Below, in pieces: positions 45,701 through 54,377 of a stretch of 64,000 bases of DNA. Location: assembly GCF_009557615.1 (NCBI RefSeq), contig NZ_CP045652.1, forward strand, positions 1,178,001-1,242,000, given 5' to 3'. Each line of letters starts with the position of its first letter. Positions within the stretch are counted from its first letter, which is position 1. Source of the stretch: Sphingobacteruim zhuxiongii (GTDB lineage Bacteria > Bacteroidota > Bacteroidia > Sphingobacteriales > Sphingobacteriaceae). Under the pieces are notes generated by a model that was not told the DNA's origin, ran no database searches, and worked only from the letters and a program-made list of their open reading frames with translations. The position numbers and the translations under genes were made by a program.

Positions 45701-46410
45701 TCCTTTTCCTCGTAATAGTCGGGCTTGTCGCCAGTTTTAGGAGCAAATTGAGTTACTCGCGGACCTTTTACGAAAGCGACATTGTCTTTATAAGCAGAAA
45801 CAATACCGTTCGGGTTTGTTTCTGATGTTTTCTTAATCAATTTGAATAGCGAAGTTGCTTGTTCCTCACCATCGATGACAAAAGTACCGTTGAAGATTTT
45901 ATGACGACAGTGCTCCGAGTTGGCTTGTGAGAAAGCGAATACTTCAGAGTCTGTTAACTTACGGCCAATTTTGTCAGAAAGACGATTCAAATAATCTACT
46001 TCCTCCGGACTTAAAGCCAAGCCTTCAGATTTGTTATAAGCATCGATATCTTCGATATCCAGAATAGGCTCTGGTGTGATATGGATGGTAAACATATCTT
46101 GAGTTAATGCACTATATTTTTGAGAGATCATCGGATCAAACTCATGAAACTCTGCATTAACTTTTTGAAACTCTTCAATACGAATAATCCCCTCAATGCC
46201 CATGTTTTGAGTGATCTCTACGGCGTTAGTACTCCAAGGAGTAACCATTGCAGCACGAGGCCCTACATGGTAGTCATTTAATGTCTGATCGTTGAGTTTA
46301 TTAGCATTTCCAAAAAGCCAGTTTAGTTTAGAGATATCTTCGGTAGATAAGTCTTTTTGGGTTTGAACAGCATATACAGTGTTCGATTGGTTCACGAAGA
46401 AATGAATCAT
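42736..46410 (-). CDS. purL: Phosphoribosylformylglycinamidine synthase, large single-chain form
   Basis: The 1224-aa protein is the long PurL with fused glutamine amidotransferase. The N-terminal part has ETHNFPTTVEPFSGAATGSG, the central part GAGGHLNCLSELVEDTGG and the second AIRS-like half GVMALDY and PTGKDSLSMKQKYP. The C-terminal GATase domain has GGFSNSDVLGSAKGWAG and the Cys nucleophile in VGICNGCQLFM (about residue 1096), with the His near PHIERSTFQW. It makes FGAM in purine synthesis. A TAACTTTG -7 box is upstream; it is divergent from the ybbR operon. Confidence 0.96.
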   Translation of the reverse strand: MIHFFVNQSNTVYAVQTQKDLSTEDISKLNWLFGNANKLNDQTLNDYHVGPRAAMVTPWSTNAVEITQNMGIEGIIRIEEFQKVNAEFHEFDPMISQKYSALTQDMFTIHITPEPILDIEDIDAYNKSEGLALSPEEVDYLNRLSDKIGRKLTDSEVFAFSQANSEHCRHKIFNGTFVIDGEEQATSLFKLIKKTSETNPNGIVSAYKDNVAFVKGPRVTQFAPKTGDKPDYYEEKDFDSVISVKAETHNFPTTVEPFSGAATGSGGEIRDRLAGGQGALPLAGTAIYMTAYSRLLADRPWENGMQEREWLYQTPMDILIKASNGASDFGNKFGQPLITGSVLTFEHEEAGRKLGYDKVIMQAGGIGYGKLDQAKKHKPQEGDKIVILGGENYRIGMGGAAVSSADTGAFGSGIELNAIQRSNPEMQKRAANAIRAFVESDHNPIVSIHDHGAGGHLNCLSELVEDTGGLIDLDKLPVGDPTLSAKEIIGNESQERMGLVIAQDDIQKLKDVADRERAPMYAVGDVTNDHRFTFESLSTGEKPMDYALEDFFGSSPKTIMNDKTIDRPYADLSYQADQVPSYLNQVLQLEAVAAKDWLTNKVDRCVGGRVAKQQCTGPLQLPLNNVGVMALDYKSTEGIATTVGHSPLTALVDPVAGSRNAIAEALSNIVFAPIKNGLSGISLSANWMWACNNEGEDARLYQAVQGCSDFAIALGINIPTGKDSLSMKQKYPDGEHVIAPGTVIISAAGNCTNINKVIEPTLKKTAGSIYYINLSKDSFKLGGSSFAQIQNKIGKEVPTVKDANAFKNAFNTIQELILDDQIAAGHDVGSGGLIVSLLEMCFADVNLAANYDLSGLKEQDSVKALFNENIAVILQAKDDTAFEQAMAEAQVEAVKIGQAIDGNEVTFKINADQFTFNVAETRDTWFKTSFLLDQKQSKNGTAEARFNNYKNQPLQYTFPSQFDGKKPAIDANKARPKAAIIREKGSNSEREMANAMFMAGFDVKDVHMTDLISGRETLEDIQFIGAVGGFSNSDVLGSAKGWAGAFLYNEKAKTALEKFFARPDTLSVGICNGCQLFMELELINPDHEVHGKMLHNTSQKHESNFVSVKVQENNSIMLSTLAGSTLGVWISHGEGKFNLPNTESQYHIVAKYAYDQYPHNPNGSDFNTAMMCDKTGRHLVTMPHIERSTFQWNWANYPEGRQDEVTPWLEAFVNARQWIENQNK

Positions 46411-46447
46411 TATGAAAGTGAATTTTGAACGTCCTTCAATTAAAGCA

Positions 46448-46455
46448 CAAAGTTA
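46448..46455 (-). promoter_or_regulatory. Putative -7 promoter box for purL
   Basis: The minus strand reads TAACTTTG, 38 bp upstream of the purL ATG. The -33 partner is weak (CAA at 46469, spacer only 13). Confidence 0.45.
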
Positions 46456-46568
46456 CGTATAATTTTGTCAATAAGCGGATAAGGAACGGGAACTTTTTGC
46501 GAATAAAAGCGGTTTTTTTACCGTGAATCGACTCTAGGATGGGGATGTAATTTTTAGTTTCAAAATAG

Positions 46569-46576
46569 TACATTTG
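46569..46576 (+). promoter_or_regulatory. Putative -7 promoter box for ybbR-coaE
   Basis: TACATTTG ends 5 bp before the ATG at 46581. A start 5-6 bp downstream of the box would make the transcript leaderless or nearly so. Confidence 0.4.
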
Positions 46577-46580
46577 TAAA

Positions 46581-47528
46581 ATGGCTATGAGGCGTATCAG
46601 TAAAGTACAACGACGTAAATTATCTATTTTTTTACGTTGTATCCTTATTTCATTTCTAGCATGGACATTATTCGCAATCTCCAGCGATTACACTTTCTCT
46701 AAGAAGGCAAGTATGACCTATGTGAATTTGCCAGAAAGTAAAGCCTTCCATCCATTACAATCCGATACAGTCACGGTCAAATTAAAAATGTCTGGTTGGA
46801 AAGTTCTAATGGAGCGCGTTCGTCCGGATACTGCGAAAATACAAGTCGATCTAAGTGGATTGAAAACAAGAAATTTTATTGTGTTCGGTAGTCAAATCGG
46901 ATTTATAAACCGTCAATTTCGACAAGAGGAACAAGTAATCGGAGTGTCTCCAGATACACTTTACTTTGACTTCTCTAAGCAAACACAACGAAAGGTTCCA
47001 GTGAAAGTCGTTCATAACCTGACCTTCCAAAAGCAATATGGCATCATTGGAGCTACCAAAGCAAGTCCAGAATATGTGACGATAACAGGCCCGTTAGATG
47101 ATGTGGCAAGCATTGAATACCTAGAAACCGATACGATCAAGGGGAAAGATGTTAACACGGATGTGCGTACAGTTGCCTATTTGAATAAGCAGCAGCGTAC
47201 GAACATTACAATCTACCCGACTTTCTCCGAAGTTGTGATTCCTGTCGGTGAAATCACTGAGAAGATTATTGAGTTACCATTAAAAGTCGAAAATGGTAAA
47301 CAGTATACCTCCGTTCGTGTTCTACCTGGAAAAGTGAAGGCAACGATCTTAGTGGCCGTGAAAGATTATAATAAATGGACTTCCAGAGACTTTGAAGCTG
47401 TTGTTGATCTAGAAGCTTGGAAAGAGCATAAAGTTCAAAGTTTGCCGGTAATCATCACGAAGATTCCCGATTTCTGTCAAGTTATTAGTATTGAACCTCA
47501 AAATGTAGATTTCTTCGTTCGAAAATAA
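46581..47528 (+). CDS. YbbR-like (CdaR-type) domain protein
   Basis: The 315-aa protein has one N-terminal TM helix (about residues 15-33) and then periplasmic YbbR repeats: MTYVNLPESKAFHPLQSDTV, KVPVKVVHNLTFQKQYG, ASPEYVTITGPLDDVASIE. In Firmicutes CdaR regulates the diadenylate cyclase CdaA; no cdaA is visible here, so the role is open. It heads a ybbR-coaE-exonuclease operon with 1-bp and 4-bp gaps. A second ATG at 46587 (MRR...) is an alternative start. Confidence 0.85.
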   Translation: MAMRRISKVQRRKLSIFLRCILISFLAWTLFAISSDYTFSKKASMTYVNLPESKAFHPLQSDTVTVKLKMSGWKVLMERVRPDTAKIQVDLSGLKTRNFIVFGSQIGFINRQFRQEEQVIGVSPDTLYFDFSKQTQRKVPVKVVHNLTFQKQYGIIGATKASPEYVTITGPLDDVASIEYLETDTIKGKDVNTDVRTVAYLNKQQRTNITIYPTFSEVVIPVGEITEKIIELPLKVENGKQYTSVRVLPGKVKATILVAVKDYNKWTSRDFEAVVDLEAWKEHKVQSLPVIITKIPDFCQVISIEPQNVDFFVRK

Positions 47529-47529
47529 T

Positions 47530-48120
47530 ATGGGATTAAAAATTGGGATAACCGGAGGAATAGGTGTGGGCAAAAGCTTAGTTTCAAAGATTTTTAAGAT
47601 TCTTGCTGTTCCAACCTACGACGCGGATAAAGAAGCCAAGGACATCATGATTCGAAGTGAAGCAGTGCGAGCTGCATTGATTGAGACTTTTGGTCCTGAA
47701 GTCTACTTTGAAGACGGAACGTTAAATCGAGTATGGCTTTCTTCACGTGTTTTTAAGGATGAAGTTGAATTGAAAAAATTGAATTCAATTGTTCATCCCG
47801 CTGTGATTAAGGCTGCTGAAGATTGGGCTGCCGCACAAAGCTCCCCTTACAGTCTAAAGGAAGCTGCGCTTTTGTTTGAAAGCGGGTCTTATAGAAGCTT
47901 GGATTATTGCATATTAGTAAGTTCTCCTGAAGAACTGCGTATTCAGCGAGTGATGCAACGAGATCAAGTGGATGAAGAAGAAGTGAGGCGACGAATAAGT
48001 AAACAAATGCCAGAAAAGGAAAAAGAGGCATTAGCCGACTTTATCATATATAACGATGATGACCACAGCTTGATAACACAAGTGATGGCATTACATCAAC
48101 AATTCTTATCGAGTAAATAG
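47530..48120 (+). CDS. coaE: Dephospho-CoA kinase
   Basis: The 196-aa protein has the P-loop ITGGIGVGKSLVSKIF (residues 6-21), the DADKEAKD motif (about 32) and the C-terminal RMQRDQVDEEEVRRRISKQM lid. It makes the last step of CoA synthesis (3'-phosphorylation of dephospho-CoA). Coupled in the ybbR operon. Confidence 0.95.
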   Translation: MGLKIGITGGIGVGKSLVSKIFKILAVPTYDADKEAKDIMIRSEAVRAALIETFGPEVYFEDGTLNRVWLSSRVFKDEVELKKLNSIVHPAVIKAAEDWAAAQSSPYSLKEAALLFESGSYRSLDYCILVSSPEELRIQRVMQRDQVDEEEVRRRISKQMPEKEKEALADFIIYNDDDHSLITQVMALHQQFLSSK

Positions 48121-48124
48121 CTGT

Positions 48125-49096
48125 ATGGCTGAAATAATTGAAGATTTTCTAGTAAAAAAAGATCAAGGCTACTATTGTGCCTATGGTGATTTTTATATTG
48201 ACCCGCTCTATCCGGTTCAACAAGCGGTTGTTTCGCACGCCCATGGTGATCATGCGAGCCCCGGACATCAAGCGATATATTGCACAGAAGCAACTGCTGC
48301 CTTTATGCAAATTCGCTATGCTAAACAAGCCTTGTCATCGTATCAGGTTAAAGACTTTGAACAAAAATTTCATCTCAATGGCGTTGACATTTTATTTTAC
48401 CCTGCAGGACATATTCTAGGTAGCGCCCAAATACTGATGATTTATCAGGGAGTTCGGTATTTATATACCGGCGACTATAAACTTCAAGAGGATAACACCT
48501 GCGAACCTATAAAAATTGTTGAGGCTGATGTGTTGATTACAGAGACGACTTTCGCGGATCCAAATGTGAAGCATCCAGACCCTAAGGAAGAGATTTTGAA
48601 ATTAGCTGTCGCAAGTAATATTATGTTGGGATGTTATTCGCTAGGGAAGGCTCAACGAATTACGGCACTGTTAAATCAATACCTTCCTGAAAAGGAAATC
48701 TTAGTACATCATAGTATGCTAGCGTTCCATCGCATTTATGATAAGTTCAACGAAGTCCCCATGAAATATGAACTCTATAATCGGAAGTCGATGAAAGGTG
48801 ATGAGAAGAATAAAGTTTATTTGATACCTCCATTGACATTTAATAGTTATAGGCGAGCAAAAAATGTATTAAGGGTATTTGCATCGGGCTGGGCGAGACT
48901 TCAAGCAAGCAACGATCTTAGTTTATACCTTTCGGATCATGTTGATTGGGAGGATATTCTGACGTTTGTAAAGCAAGTAAAGCCTAGAGCTATTTGGACT
49001 TTACACGGTGATGGAAGGCAACTTCACGCACATTTATCTGATGATCTTATTATACGCGATATTTTTACGCAAACATATAGACCTGACTTTTGTTAG
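48125..49096 (+). CDS. MBL-fold exonuclease (ligase-associated type)
   Basis: The 323-aa protein has the metallo-beta-lactamase motif VVSHAHGDHASPGH (about residue 37), then AGHILGSAQI, TGDYKLQEDNT and TETTFADPNVKHPDP. The family matches the putative exonuclease that accompanies a DNA ligase and a Lhr-type helicase in many bacteria. Those partners are not in the window. Role in DNA repair is inferred from family. It is co-transcribed with coaE (4-bp gap). Confidence 0.85.
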   Translation: MAEIIEDFLVKKDQGYYCAYGDFYIDPLYPVQQAVVSHAHGDHASPGHQAIYCTEATAAFMQIRYAKQALSSYQVKDFEQKFHLNGVDILFYPAGHILGSAQILMIYQGVRYLYTGDYKLQEDNTCEPIKIVEADVLITETTFADPNVKHPDPKEEILKLAVASNIMLGCYSLGKAQRITALLNQYLPEKEILVHHSMLAFHRIYDKFNEVPMKYELYNRKSMKGDEKNKVYLIPPLTFNSYRRAKNVLRVFASGWARLQASNDLSLYLSDHVDWEDILTFVKQVKPRAIWTLHGDGRQLHAHLSDDLIIRDIFTQTYRPDFC

Positions 49097-49123
49097 ATAA
49101 TTAATACTAACAAGGAAAACTAT

Positions 49124-49240
49124 ATGAACAAATTTTTTAGAGCATTAATTGCCGGTTGGGGAGCAAAAAAGATGGGGCTAGGTTGTTTTGGAACCATCGT
49201 CGTTTTTATTATTATCTATTATCTTTTAGGATATTTATAA
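49124..49240 (+). CDS. Small single-TM hypothetical protein (38 aa)
   Basis: MNKFFRALIAGWGAKKMGLG then one TM helix (about residues 21-37, FGTIVVFIIIYYLLGYL). Basic N-terminus, hydrophobic C-terminus. It is 27 bp after the exonuclease and followed by a hairpin, which supports it being the last gene of that operon. Function unknown. Confidence 0.6.
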   Translation: MNKFFRALIAGWGAKKMGLGCFGTIVVFIIIYYLLGYL

Positions 49241-49245
49241 AATTG

Positions 49246-49281
49246 AAAAAATGGCTAGTAGATTCTACTGGCCATTCTTAT
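49246..49281 (+). terminator. Putative terminator after the ybbR operon
   Basis: 12-bp stem with one G-U pair (49251-49262 and 49264-49275) followed by TCTTATAA. The T-tract is weak on the plus strand. Confidence 0.55.
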
Positions 49282-49602
49282 AAAACTAATACCCGAGCGG
49301 GTGAACATGAAACAAACCCTTACCAGTTTATTCCCTACATTAACTATTCGATCTTGACGATGTTTGTTGGAAAGGCAAGAATCTACGTTGTGTTTAACTT
49401 ATACTAAGTTATCCAATAAGGGTTTGATAGTAAATACCTAGAATTCGGTATTTTAAACGGATGTCTATAAGTCATTAGCGCTTCGCGCAACTTTTCAGGT
49501 GTTTAATCCTGCCTGGGCGTGGACCTTTCACAAATTGAATGTATTGTCTGAAAAGTTTTTTGGAAACGAAGTTGTATGAATGTACCAGGTATTTTTAAGG
49601 CG
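49282..49602. other. Gene-free stretch with possible structured RNA
   Basis: No gene. Contains a 10-bp inverted repeat (49489-49498 and 49548-49557) enclosing a G/C-rich 49-nt loop. It may fold into RNA. Confidence 0.4.
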
Positions 49603-49640
49603 CAAAAAAAAATCCCCTATCTTTTTCGATCGGGGATTTC
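49603..49640 (-). terminator. Terminator of the tRNA-Phe pair
   Basis: Stem with 8 bp (49610-49617 and 49632-49639) plus an inner 3-bp extension; on the minus strand it is followed by T8. It lies 3 bp beyond the last tRNA. Confidence 0.8.
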
Positions 49641-49642
49641 TG

Positions 49643-49715
49643 TGGTGCCAGCTGGATTCGAACCAGCGACACAAGGATTTTCAGTCCTTTGCTCTACCAA
49701 CTGAGCTATGGCACC
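49643..49715 (-). tRNA. tRNA-Phe (anticodon GAA), copy 2
   Basis: The 73-nt minus-strand cloverleaf has acceptor GGTGCCA/TGGCACC, anticodon stem AAGGA/TCCTT with loop CTGAAAA (GAA) and T arm CTGG-TTCGAAT-CCAG. CCA is not encoded. Identical to the copy 43 bp upstream (49759-49831). Confidence 0.95.
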
Positions 49716-49758
49716 TTTACAAGCTTTTGTTTTGAATCTGTTACTTGTCAGATTTTGG

Positions 49759-49831
49759 TGGTGCCAGCTGGATTCGAACCAGCGACACAAGGATTTTCAG
49801 TCCTTTGCTCTACCAACTGAGCTATGGCACC
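49759..49831 (-). tRNA. tRNA-Phe (anticodon GAA), copy 1
   Basis: Identical in all 73 positions to the downstream copy, so a recent duplication or gene conversion. Transcribed first, from a TACATTTG box at 49865-49872. Confidence 0.95.
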
Positions 49832-49864
49832 TTTTTCTGCACTTCCGTTACCGAACTTGCGTTG

Positions 49865-49872
49865 CAAATGTA
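49865..49872 (-). promoter_or_regulatory. Putative -7 promoter box for the tRNA-Phe pair
   Basis: The minus strand reads TACATTTG, 33 bp upstream of the tRNA 5' end. Confidence 0.5.
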
Positions 49873-49970
49873 CCGTCTTTTTTCGAAATCTAAAACTTTT
49901 GTCAGATTATTTTTAAAGGTTTTTAGCAAATGGTTGATTTTGATTGAGATAAAATTACATCAAATAAACA

Positions 49971-49999
49971 TTGGTATTCCTCATTTTACGGTATCTTTG
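49971..49999 (+). promoter_or_regulatory. mnmA promoter
   Basis: TTG (49971-49973), an 18-bp spacer and TATCTTTG (49992-49999), within the Bacteroidota -33/-7 spacing. It ends 17 bp before the mnmA ATG. Confidence 0.65.
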
Positions 50000-50016
50000 C
50001 ACTTCAATAAAATAAT

Positions 50017-51114
50017 ATGAGTAAGAAAGGGAGAGTATTGGTAGCCATGAGTGGTGGGGTCGATAGCTCGGTAGCGGCAGTTATGCTTCATGAACAAGGC
50101 TATGAAGTCATCGGTATTACGATGAAGACATGGGATTATGCAAGTTCAGGAGGCTCTTCAAAGGAAACAGGTTGTTGTAGTCTAGATAGTATCAATGATG
50201 CAAGAACTTTAGCTGTAAATTACGGATTCCCTCATTATATTCTTGACATTCGTGATGAGTTCGGCGATTACGTTATCGACAACTTCGTTGATGAATATAT
50301 TGCAGGTAGAACGCCAAATCCGTGTGTGCTATGTAATACCCACATCAAATGGGAAGCACTAATCAAACGTGCAAATAAATTGGATTGTGAATTTATCGCA
50401 ACAGGTCACTATGCGAATATTCGTTTACATGATAATGGACGCTATGTAATCTCTAAAGGTAGAGATGAGAATAAAGATCAATCCTATGTCCTATGGGGCG
50501 TGTCGCAGGAGAACCTAGCGAGAACACAATTTCCTTTAGGAAGCTTTACAAAGGCCGAGATTCGTCAAATGGCGTTAGAAATGGGCCAACAGGAGTTGGC
50601 TAATAAGTCGGAGAGTTACGAAATATGCTTTGTTCCCGATAACGATTATCGTTCATTCTTGAGACATAAAAAACCAAATTTAGATCAAGAAATTGGACCT
50701 GGGAATTTTATCCTTTCGGACGGAACCGTAGTTGGTCAACATATCGGATATCCATATTTTACGATTGGACAACGTCGAGGATTAGGTATTGCATTGGGAA
50801 AACCAATGTTTGTCATCCAGATTTTACCGGAGAGTAATTCGGTCATGCTAGGCGAGGAACATGAATTAGAAAAATCACAAGCGTTTGTCCGTGATATCAA
50901 CCTTGTAAAATACGCTTCGATTGAACAACCAATGGAAGCAATTACAAAGATTCGTTATAAAGACGCCGGAGCGATTTCAACAATTACTCAACAAGGAAGT
51001 ATCATGCAAGTCGATTTCACACATAACGTGAAGGGAATTGCGCCAGGTCAATCTGCAGTATTCTATGAAGGAGATGATTTACTTGGTGGTGGTTTCTTGA
51101 TGAAACAAGACTAG
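50017..51114 (+). CDS. mnmA: tRNA 2-thiouridylase MnmA
   Basis: The 365-aa protein has the PP-loop AMSGGVDSSVAAVML (residues 10-24), the catalytic Cys in NPCVLCNTHIKW (about residue 102) and the second Cys in ESYEICFVPDNDYRSF (about 205). It adds sulfur at the wobble uridine (U34) of Glu, Gln and Lys tRNAs. It sits next to two tRNA-Phe genes with its own promoter and terminator. Confidence 0.96.
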   Translation: MSKKGRVLVAMSGGVDSSVAAVMLHEQGYEVIGITMKTWDYASSGGSSKETGCCSLDSINDARTLAVNYGFPHYILDIRDEFGDYVIDNFVDEYIAGRTPNPCVLCNTHIKWEALIKRANKLDCEFIATGHYANIRLHDNGRYVISKGRDENKDQSYVLWGVSQENLARTQFPLGSFTKAEIRQMALEMGQQELANKSESYEICFVPDNDYRSFLRHKKPNLDQEIGPGNFILSDGTVVGQHIGYPYFTIGQRRGLGIALGKPMFVIQILPESNSVMLGEEHELEKSQAFVRDINLVKYASIEQPMEAITKIRYKDAGAISTITQQGSIMQVDFTHNVKGIAPGQSAVFYEGDDLLGGGFLMKQD

Positions 51115-51136
51115 TTAGAATAATTTATCAGTTATA

Positions 51137-51176
51137 TAAAGCGAGACCATCGATAGCGATGGTCTCGCTTTTTTAT
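51137..51176 (+). terminator. Terminator after mnmA
   Basis: 15-bp perfect stem (51137-51151 and 51156-51170, ATAG loop) followed by TTTTATTTT. Confidence 0.87.
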
Positions 51177-51222
51177 TTTCTAGACAATGCATTTGGAAAT
51201 AAGCTTAGGCCTAGCTGAGCCT

Positions 51223-51241
51223 TACCTTAAGCATACCTTAA
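51223..51241. repeat. Short phased direct repeat
   Basis: TACCTTAA occurs at 51223-51230 and 51234-51241, 11 bp apart (one turn), in the gap between mnmA and gapA. Function unknown; could be chance. Confidence 0.3.
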
Positions 51242-51342
51242 CCCTTGTTTTGTCGAATTAAAGGGCTTAGGTGTACGCGGAATAGGCATGAGCTGGATTT
51301 TAGAATAAGGGATGTCGTGGCTGTTGTCTTCAGGGGTAGATA

Positions 51343-51382
51343 CAAAAAAAAGGGAACTCTATATAGAATTCCCTATTTTTTT
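51343..51382 (-). terminator. Terminator after gapA
   Basis: 10-bp stem with one mismatch (51351-51360 and 51365-51374) flanked by A8 on the left and T7 on the right, so it suits leftward termination of gapA. Confidence 0.8.
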
Positions 51383-51398
51383 AAATGCGTTTGGGAGA

Positions 51399-53251
<1,853 letters not shown>

Positions 53252-53254
53252 AGA

Positions 53255-54238
53255 TTATATGTTCATTACTTCGGAAATTGTAATTAGCTCTTCGTCAAGT
53301 TTAAATTCTTTTCCTTTCAGGGCGTCTTCTAAACTGGTCGAGGTGATCTTACTGCCTCGGATTCCGACAGTGCCTTGGGAATTGCCACTTAACAATTCGT
53401 TGACTGCGAAATATCCCATACGGGTTGCTAGTATACGATCAAAACTACTAGGAGAGCCCCCTCGTTGCAGGTGTCCTAAGATACTAACTTTTGTGTCATA
53501 AAAATCAAATTTTTCTTTCACTCGTTTAGCTACATTATAGGCGCCACCGTTCTTGTCTCCCTCTGCTACAATAACGATCATCGATGTTTTGTTTCGTTCT
53601 TTAGCAACTTCCAGCATCTCAATAAGTTCGTCAATTGCAGTGTCTTTTTCGGGTAACATGATGGCTTCTGCACCACCAGCAACACCAGCATATAATGCGA
53701 TACTGCCCGAGTCTCTACCCATTACTTCAACGAAAAATAAACGATTATGTGATGCCGCCGTATCTTTAATCTTATCAATTGATTCAATCACGGTATTGTT
53801 TGCTGTATCGAATCCTAGCGTGTAATCTGTACCAGCCAGATCATTGTCAATAGTTCCAGGGATACACATCACGGGGATATTGTATTCGTTGGAGAAAATT
53901 TGGGCGCCAGTAAAGGTTCCGTCACCACCTATTGCGACTAAGGCATCAATACCTGCAGCTTTAATATTCTCATAGGCTTTTTTACGGCCTTCAACGGTTC
54001 TGAATTCTGGACAACGTGCTGATTTCAACATGGTGCCACCTTTTTGCAAGATGGAGCTTACCGAACGGCTTACTAAGTTTTTAAAGTCACCCTCAATCAT
54101 CCCTTCGTATCCTCTAAATATTCCTGTAACTTCTAAATCGTGGTAAAGCGCTGTTCTGACGACGGCTCGAATGGCGGCGTTCATACCGGGGGCATCGCCT
54201 CCAGAAGTATAAACTCCAATTCTTCTGATGTTGTTCAT
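53255..54238 (-). CDS. pfkA: 6-phosphofructokinase
   Basis: The 327-aa protein has the ATP-binding GVYTSGGDAPGMNAAIRAVV (about residue 8), the catalytic GTIDNDLAGTDYTLGFDTA (Asp and Thr, about residue 124) and the allosteric/hexose-phosphate GHLQRGGSPSSFDRILATRMG. It is ATP-dependent by the GGDG-type loop AIGGDGTFTGA. The ATG at 54238 (MNNIRRIGVYTSGG) is preferred to an in-frame TTG 12 bp upstream. First of the operon with the kinase and gapA. Divergent from a NUDIX-fold regulator. Confidence 0.96.
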   Translation of the reverse strand: MNNIRRIGVYTSGGDAPGMNAAIRAVVRTALYHDLEVTGIFRGYEGMIEGDFKNLVSRSVSSILQKGGTMLKSARCPEFRTVEGRKKAYENIKAAGIDALVAIGGDGTFTGAQIFSNEYNIPVMCIPGTIDNDLAGTDYTLGFDTANNTVIESIDKIKDTAASHNRLFFVEVMGRDSGSIALYAGVAGGAEAIMLPEKDTAIDELIEMLEVAKERNKTSMIVIVAEGDKNGGAYNVAKRVKEKFDFYDTKVSILGHLQRGGSPSSFDRILATRMGYFAVNELLSGNSQGTVGIRGSKITSTSLEDALKGKEFKLDEELITISEVMNI

Positions 54239-54268
54239 TAGGTTCCTCAATTTTTGAATTACGAATAT

Positions 54269-54290
54269 AATGTGTATTTCTTACACTATT
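54269..54290. promoter_or_regulatory. Candidate operator upstream of pfkA
   Basis: GTGTA (54272-54276) and TACAC (54282-54286) form an inverted repeat with 5-bp spacer, with AAT/ATT ends extending it imperfectly. It lies just upstream of a TATATTCG -7-like box on the minus strand (54262-54269), so a bound protein would block pfkA transcription. The divergent NUDIX regulator is a natural candidate. Confidence 0.4.
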
Positions 54291-54377
54291 AAATTTTTTT
54301 GGTAATTTGTTTGTTGATTTATATAATTGTTAGGGTTATATTGTAATCCAAATTAATCAAATAAATAAATTTAGATT

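Noticed and set aside
49156..49407. 83-codon plus-strand ORF after the exonuclease
   Set aside because: Overlaps the 38-aa gene and a hairpin; no protein-like features.
49708..50020. Two plus-strand ORFs (61 and 91 codons) over tRNA-Phe
   Set aside because: They read antisense through the tRNA genes and are not translated products.
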